From the NCBI GenBank assembly GCA_040882645.1, contig JBBEAX010000105.1, positions 1 to 9,487 on the forward strand: a stretch of 9,487 nt of DNA, read 5' to 3'. The stretch comes from JAUYIV01 sp040882645. Its GTDB lineage: Bacteria > Actinomycetota > Acidimicrobiia > Spongiisociales > UBA11373. Below are positions 5,775 through 9,487 of this stretch, piece by piece (position 1 is the first letter of the stretch; each line of letters begins with the position of its first letter). Made by a program: the position numbers and the translations under genes. Below the pieces are notes generated by a model that had not been told where the DNA came from, did no database searches, and worked only from the letters and a program-made list of their open reading frames with translations.

Positions 5775-7852
5775 GAGATGAACAGCCAGTCGTCGGCCTC
5801 GCCGAGCAGCGCTCGTATCTCCTCGGCCAACTCTGGATGGGTCACCAGTTCAGGATCCTTGGCGACGAGGGCGAAGGCCTCCCGGCGGGAAGTGACCAGC
5901 ATCTCGGTGTCGCGCAGGATGTCGGCGAGGTGGAGGTCGGCCATACCTGCCTGCTTGGCGCCGAAGACGGTGCCGTGACCACGAATGCGAAGGTCCTCCT
6001 CGGCGAGAAAGAAGCCGTCGTTGCTCTCCGCCATCGCCGCGAGCCGCTGTTCTCCTTCGGGGGTACCGGGGTCGGCTATCAGGATGCAATACGACTGATG
6101 CTCGCCGCGCCCCACCCGGCCACGCAGTTGATGCAACTGGCTCAACCCGAAGCGATCGGCGTCCTCGACGACCATCACGGTGGCATTGGCGATGTCGATA
6201 CCCACCTCGATCACCGTGGTGGCAACGAGCACGTCGACTTCGCCGGCCCGCATCCGTCCCATCACCTCTTCCTTGTCGGCGGACCGCATTTGGCCGTGGA
6301 TCAGGCCAACCCGCAAGTCGGGGAACACCCTCGATAGGCGCTCGTGCTCGGCGGTCGCCGACGCCGCCTGCAACTTCTCGGAATCCTCCACCAGCGGGCA
6401 CACCACGAAGACCTGGCGGCCGGCGGCGACCTCCTTGCGAATCAACGCGTACACCTCGGCGAGCGATCCCGGATCGGGCGAGACCACCCGGGTGATCACC
6501 GGGAGCCGACCGCCCGGCATCTCGTCGAGAATGCTCATGTCGAGGTCGCCGTAGAGGGTCATCGACAGCGTGCGCGGGATCGGGGTCGCCGTCATGATCA
6601 GCAGGTCGGGTTCGGGGCCGGTGGCCTTCTCCTTGAGTTGCACTCGCTGGTGCACCCCGAACCGGTGCTGCTCGTCGATGACGGCCACCCCCAGCCGGCT
6701 GAACTCCACCCCCTCCTGGATGAGGGCGTGGGTGCCGACGACGATGTCGACCGTCCCTTCGGCGATGCGGGACAGCACAGTTTCGCGGTCGAGCGACGAC
6801 CCGGTAAGAAGTGACATCCGCACGCCGACCCACACCGCCATCGGGGCAAGACCGAGGAAATGCTGCTCAGCGAGCACCTCGGTGGGCGCCATCACCGCCC
6901 CCTGATGACCACCCTGAACCGCGGTGAGCAGAGCCGCCATCGCGACCACCGTCTTGCCCGACCCCACTTCGCCCTGGAGCAGCCGGTGCATCGGGTGGGG
7001 CGAACTCATGTCGCCCTGGATCTCGGCGATCACTCTCTTCTGGGCATTGGTGAGCACGTAGGGGAGCACGTCGATGAACTCGTCGACCAGGCCGCCGTCC
7101 ACAGAGTGGGCGATGCCCTCGGCCGCCTGGATCTGCCGGTGCTTGCGCACGGCCAGCGCGACCTCGAGCCGAAAGAACTCGTCGAAGACCAACCGGTCCC
7201 GGGCCGGATCGATCAGCGCCATCTCCTCGGGGAAGTGAATGTCGGCGATCGCCGTGTCGCGGTCGATGAGGCCGAGGCGCTCCCGGATCGCCGGGGGTAC
7301 CGGGTCGGTGACAGGACGCGCCCGAAGAAGGGCGTTGTGGATCGCCCGCCGCATGTGCCCCGGCCCCACCCCTCCCGCGGTCGGGTGGACCGGCATCACC
7401 CTGCCGGTGACGAGTGACTCCGAGGGGCGATCGAGCACGTCGGCATCGGGCGACGCCATCTGCAGCCTCCCCCGGTAGCGCTCGACCGTGCCGGAGAGGG
7501 CCACCTCCACCCCCTCGGTGAGCTGCGTCGCCCGAAACTTCTGGTTGAACCATGTGGCGACGAGCAATCCGGAGCCGTCGACGATCGTCGCTTCCACGAT
7601 GGTCAGATTGCGCCGCGGCCGGCGAGTCGACACCTTCGTCACCCGGCCGATCACCGTGATCTCCTCACCCAGCGGCAACTCGCCGAGCGGCAACAGGCGA
7701 GACCGATCTACATACCGACGGGGAACGTGCATCAACAGATCGGCGACCGACTCGATGCCGGCCTTGCGTAGGTTCGCTCCCCGTTTGCCCGTCAAGCCTT
7801 GCACCCGCTCGATCGGGATCCCGGCGAGATAGGCGAGGCTGCGCCCGCTCAC
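5771..7852 (-). CDS. recG: ATP-dependent DNA helicase RecG
   Basis: Superfamily 2 helicase that remodels stalled forks, Holliday junctions and R- or D-loops. The 693-residue product has an N-terminal region with the wedge (OB-fold) domain at about 60-145, then the helicase core. Core motifs are Walker A GEVGSGKT (294-301), MAPTEVLAEQH (321-331), DEQH (393-396) and TATPIPRT (421-428) in the first RecA-like lobe. IHGQM (518-522) and QLRGRVGRGEHQSYC (575-589) lie in the second. The C-terminal block begins RGHGTVFGAKQAG (624-636), which differs from the RGPGxxxGTRQSG seen in E. coli-type RecG but keeps its layout; actinobacterial proteins often vary here (recalled). The start is GTG, sharing GTGA with the upstream gene's stop and preceded by only a weak GGGG. 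Length and motifs indicate an intact gene. Confidence 0.98.
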   Translation of the reverse strand: MSGRSLAYLAGIPIERVQGLTGKRGANLRKAGIESVADLLMHVPRRYVDRSRLLPLGELPLGEEITVIGRVTKVSTRRPRRNLTIVEATIVDGSGLLVATWFNQKFRATQLTEGVEVALSGTVERYRGRLQMASPDADVLDRPSESLVTGRVMPVHPTAGGVGPGHMRRAIHNALLRARPVTDPVPPAIRERLGLIDRDTAIADIHFPEEMALIDPARDRLVFDEFFRLEVALAVRKHRQIQAAEGIAHSVDGGLVDEFIDVLPYVLTNAQKRVIAEIQGDMSSPHPMHRLLQGEVGSGKTVVAMAALLTAVQGGHQGAVMAPTEVLAEQHFLGLAPMAVWVGVRMSLLTGSSLDRETVLSRIAEGTVDIVVGTHALIQEGVEFSRLGVAVIDEQHRFGVHQRVQLKEKATGPEPDLLIMTATPIPRTLSMTLYGDLDMSILDEMPGGRLPVITRVVSPDPGSLAEVYALIRKEVAAGRQVFVVCPLVEDSEKLQAASATAEHERLSRVFPDLRVGLIHGQMRSADKEEVMGRMRAGEVDVLVATTVIEVGIDIANATVMVVEDADRFGLSQLHQLRGRVGRGEHQSYCILIADPGTPEGEQRLAAMAESNDGFFLAEEDLRIRGHGTVFGAKQAGMADLHLADILRDTEMLVTSRREAFALVAKDPELVTHPELAEEIRALLGEADDWLFIS

Positions 7853-9487
7853 TCGACCCCGAACATGTAGGGGTAGAGCGGCTGGCCGCCGTCGATGACC
7901 GCAACCTCCACCTCGGGATGGCCATCGGCCAGGTGAGACACCAGAGCGGCAGTGGTGGCGTCATCCGCGTCGCTTCCGGTGAGGATCGTGATCATGTCGG
8001 CGTCGGCGGCCACCAGCGCATCCATCACCCGGGTGGCTGCGGGTGCCAGTTCGTGTTCGACCAATGCCACCTCGCCCCCGATGACCCCGAGCCAGTCGCC
8101 CTCCACACAGGCGCCCACCGGCGTCACGGCGTCGCGGACCGCCCGGGTCACCTCGCCCCACGCGACCGAACCTGCCGCCGAGGTCATTCCCTTCACCAGG
8201 TCGTCGGGGTCGGCACCGGGAAGGTAGGCAATCATCGCCGCGAGCCCCTCCGGCACCGAACGCGTCGGCACAACCAGCACTCGTTTCGACGAGAGTGCAT
8301 CGAGCTGCTCGGCAACGGGAATGATGTTCTTGTTGTTGGGGAGCACGATCACCGTGTTCGCCGCCGTCGAGTCGACGACGGCCAGCATCTCCCGCACCGA
8401 TGGGTTCATCGTTTGGCCGCCGACGACCAGACCCTGCGCTCCGGCGTCGCGAAATAGCTCGACTATCCCGTCACCCACCGCCACCGCCACCACCCCGACC
8501 TCCATCACTGCGAACTCGGGCAACGGACTGAAGGACGGAGCACGGTGGAACGCCTCCTCGGCCGCCTGATCCAGCAGGTCCGTGATCTTGATGCGTTCGG
8601 GTCGGCCCAATGCGATGCCGGCTTCGACCGCAGGGCCGACGTCATCCGTGTGGATGTGGCAGTTCCACACACCTTCTGAGCCGACGACGACGATCGAATC
8701 CCCCATATCCGCCCAGGAGTCCCGCAGCTGGTCACCGGCAGCGGGATCGTCCGCGTACAGCAGGAACATCACCTCGTAGCGGAGCAAGGCGACCGAGTGG
8801 TCCGGATCCACGCTGCTGGGGATCAGTTGCGCCGCGGCGGCGCGGAAGATCGCTTCGGGCAGCACGACGTCCTCACCGGTCACTTCCTCGAGAAAGGCCA
8901 CCAGCAGCAGCAAGAACCCGGCGCCGCCGGCATCGACCACTCCCGCCTCCTTGAGGACCGGGAGCAGGTCGGGTGTCGAATTGAGAGCATCCTCGGCCCG
9001 TTGGTAGATCCTCAGCAGAAACGCCGCAAGATCCTCCCCTTCGGGGGTGTCGGCGTCTTGGGCGGCTTCAGCGGCCTCGCGCAGCACGGTGAGGATGGTG
9101 CCTTCGACTGGCCGGCCAACGGCCCGGTAGGCCGCGACCGAGGCGCGGCCGAGGGCGTCGACCAACTGCGCCGTGCCCAGCGATGGGGAGCCGCGAAAGG
9201 CGTTGGCGAGCCCGGCGAGGATCTGCGACAGGATGATTCCGCTGTTCCCCTGGGCGCCCATCAGCGAGCCGTGGGCGAGAGCAGTGGCCACCTGATCCAT
9301 AGTCTCGGCAGACCGCACCTCGTCCATCACCGATTCGAGGGTGAGGGTCATGTTGGTGCCGGTGTCCCCGTCGGGGACCGGATACACATTGAGCCGATTC
9401 AGGGCATCCCGATGCTGGCGCAGGCGATCGAGGTACCGCTGGAGGATCGATTTGAGGTCCTGCGCACGAAGCAACAAACGGTGGGCA
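7849..9487 (-). CDS. DAK2-domain (FakA/YloV-type) kinase-like protein; 5' end likely outside window
   Basis: Homologue of FakA/YloV, the ATP-binding component of the bacterial fatty acid kinase, which phosphorylates fatty acids held by a separate FakB protein. Numbering from the TTG at 9477 (542 residues): the N-terminal DhaL-like domain (about 7-200) has LNVYPVPDGDTGTNM (29-43) with metal-binding Asp36 and Asp38, GAQGNSGIILSQ (74-85) and VDAGGAGFLLLL (181-192). A middle domain carries the CHIHTDD histidine motif (273-279). The C-terminal third has GGQTMNPS (353-360) and LPNNKNI (379-385), typical of the family. The frame stays open to the window edge and no Shine-Dalgarno precedes the TTG, so the true start is probably a few codons beyond 9487. 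The stop overlaps recG as GTGA. No FakB gene is visible. In actinobacteria this protein commonly precedes recG; whether it acts as a fatty acid kinase here is inferred. Confidence 0.93.
   Translation of the reverse strand, partial: AHRLLLRAQDLKSILQRYLDRLRQHRDALNRLNVYPVPDGDTGTNMTLTLESVMDEVRSAETMDQVATALAHGSLMGAQGNSGIILSQILAGLANAFRGSPSLGTAQLVDALGRASVAAYRAVGRPVEGTILTVLREAAEAAQDADTPEGEDLAAFLLRIYQRAEDALNSTPDLLPVLKEAGVVDAGGAGFLLLLVAFLEEVTGEDVVLPEAIFRAAAAQLIPSSVDPDHSVALLRYEVMFLLYADDPAAGDQLRDSWADMGDSIVVVGSEGVWNCHIHTDDVGPAVEAGIALGRPERIKITDLLDQAAEEAFHRAPSFSPLPEFAVMEVGVVAVAVGDGIVELFRDAGAQGLVVGGQTMNPSVREMLAVVDSTAANTVIVLPNNKNIIPVAEQLDALSSKRVLVVPTRSVPEGLAAMIAYLPGADPDDLVKGMTSAAGSVAWGEVTRAVRDAVTPVGACVEGDWLGVIGGEVALVEHELAPAATRVMDALVAADADMITILTGSDADDATTAALVSHLADGHPEVEVAVIDGGQPLYPYMFGVE

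Noticed and set aside
5850..6833. Minus-strand open frame of 327 codons in another frame of recG
   Set aside because: Arg/Gly-rich shadow wholly inside recG, whose helicase motifs are intact in the correct frame.
1..9487. Defence island, CRISPR array, toxin-antitoxin pair, biosynthetic cluster or tRNA/rRNA gene
   Set aside because: None is seen. All coding space is taken by housekeeping genes in one orientation, and no regularly spaced direct repeats or tRNA-like cloverleaf sequences were noticed.

Overview
The window is a compact, GC-rich (about two thirds G+C by eye) chromosomal housekeeping block. All twelve genes that I support lie on the minus strand, so transcription runs from position 9487 towards position 1. 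The gene set, frequent GTG starts and gene order point to an actinobacterium. From memory, the order acyP / fpg / rnc / DUF177 / sepIVA and coaD / rsmD / recG / DAK2-protein matches that of Mycobacterium tuberculosis (Rv2922A-Rv2927c and Rv2965c-Rv2974c), where a large insertion splits the two halves. Here they are adjacent, and rpmF-plsX sits between DUF177 and rnc as in many other bacteria. A deep-branching or non-mycobacterial actinobacterium is my inference; I cannot name the genus.

Upstream half (9487 to 4244): a FakA/YloV-type DAK2-domain protein cut by the window edge, then recG, rsmD, coaD and a short coiled-coil protein resembling mycobacterial SepIVA. Every junction is a 4-bp stop/start overlap (GTGA three times, ATGA once), as in a translationally coupled operon.

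Junction (4243 to 4135): almost all of the intergenic gap between the SepIVA-like gene and the DUF177 gene is one 95-bp nested palindrome (4148-4242). It has a perfect 16-bp inner stem with a 3-nt loop, 11-nt spacers on both sides, and a 19-bp outer stem bounded by TA. This is the least ordinary object in the window.

Downstream half (4134 to 1): DUF177/YceD zinc-ribbon protein, rpmF (L32), plsX, rnc, mutM, an unrecognised lipoprotein and acyP (cut by the left edge). It mixes ribosome maturation (DUF177, L32, RNase III, with RsmD upstream), phospholipid and CoA supply (PlsX, CoaD, possibly the FakA-like kinase) and DNA repair (MutM, RecG). The lipoprotein appears to contain two cysteine-paired modules resembling the actinobacterial DUF732 family and is the least characterised protein here. 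There are no RNA genes, CRISPR arrays, transposases or gene-free stretches over 300 bases. I found no complete new defence or metabolic system; the palindrome and the lipoprotein are the leads.
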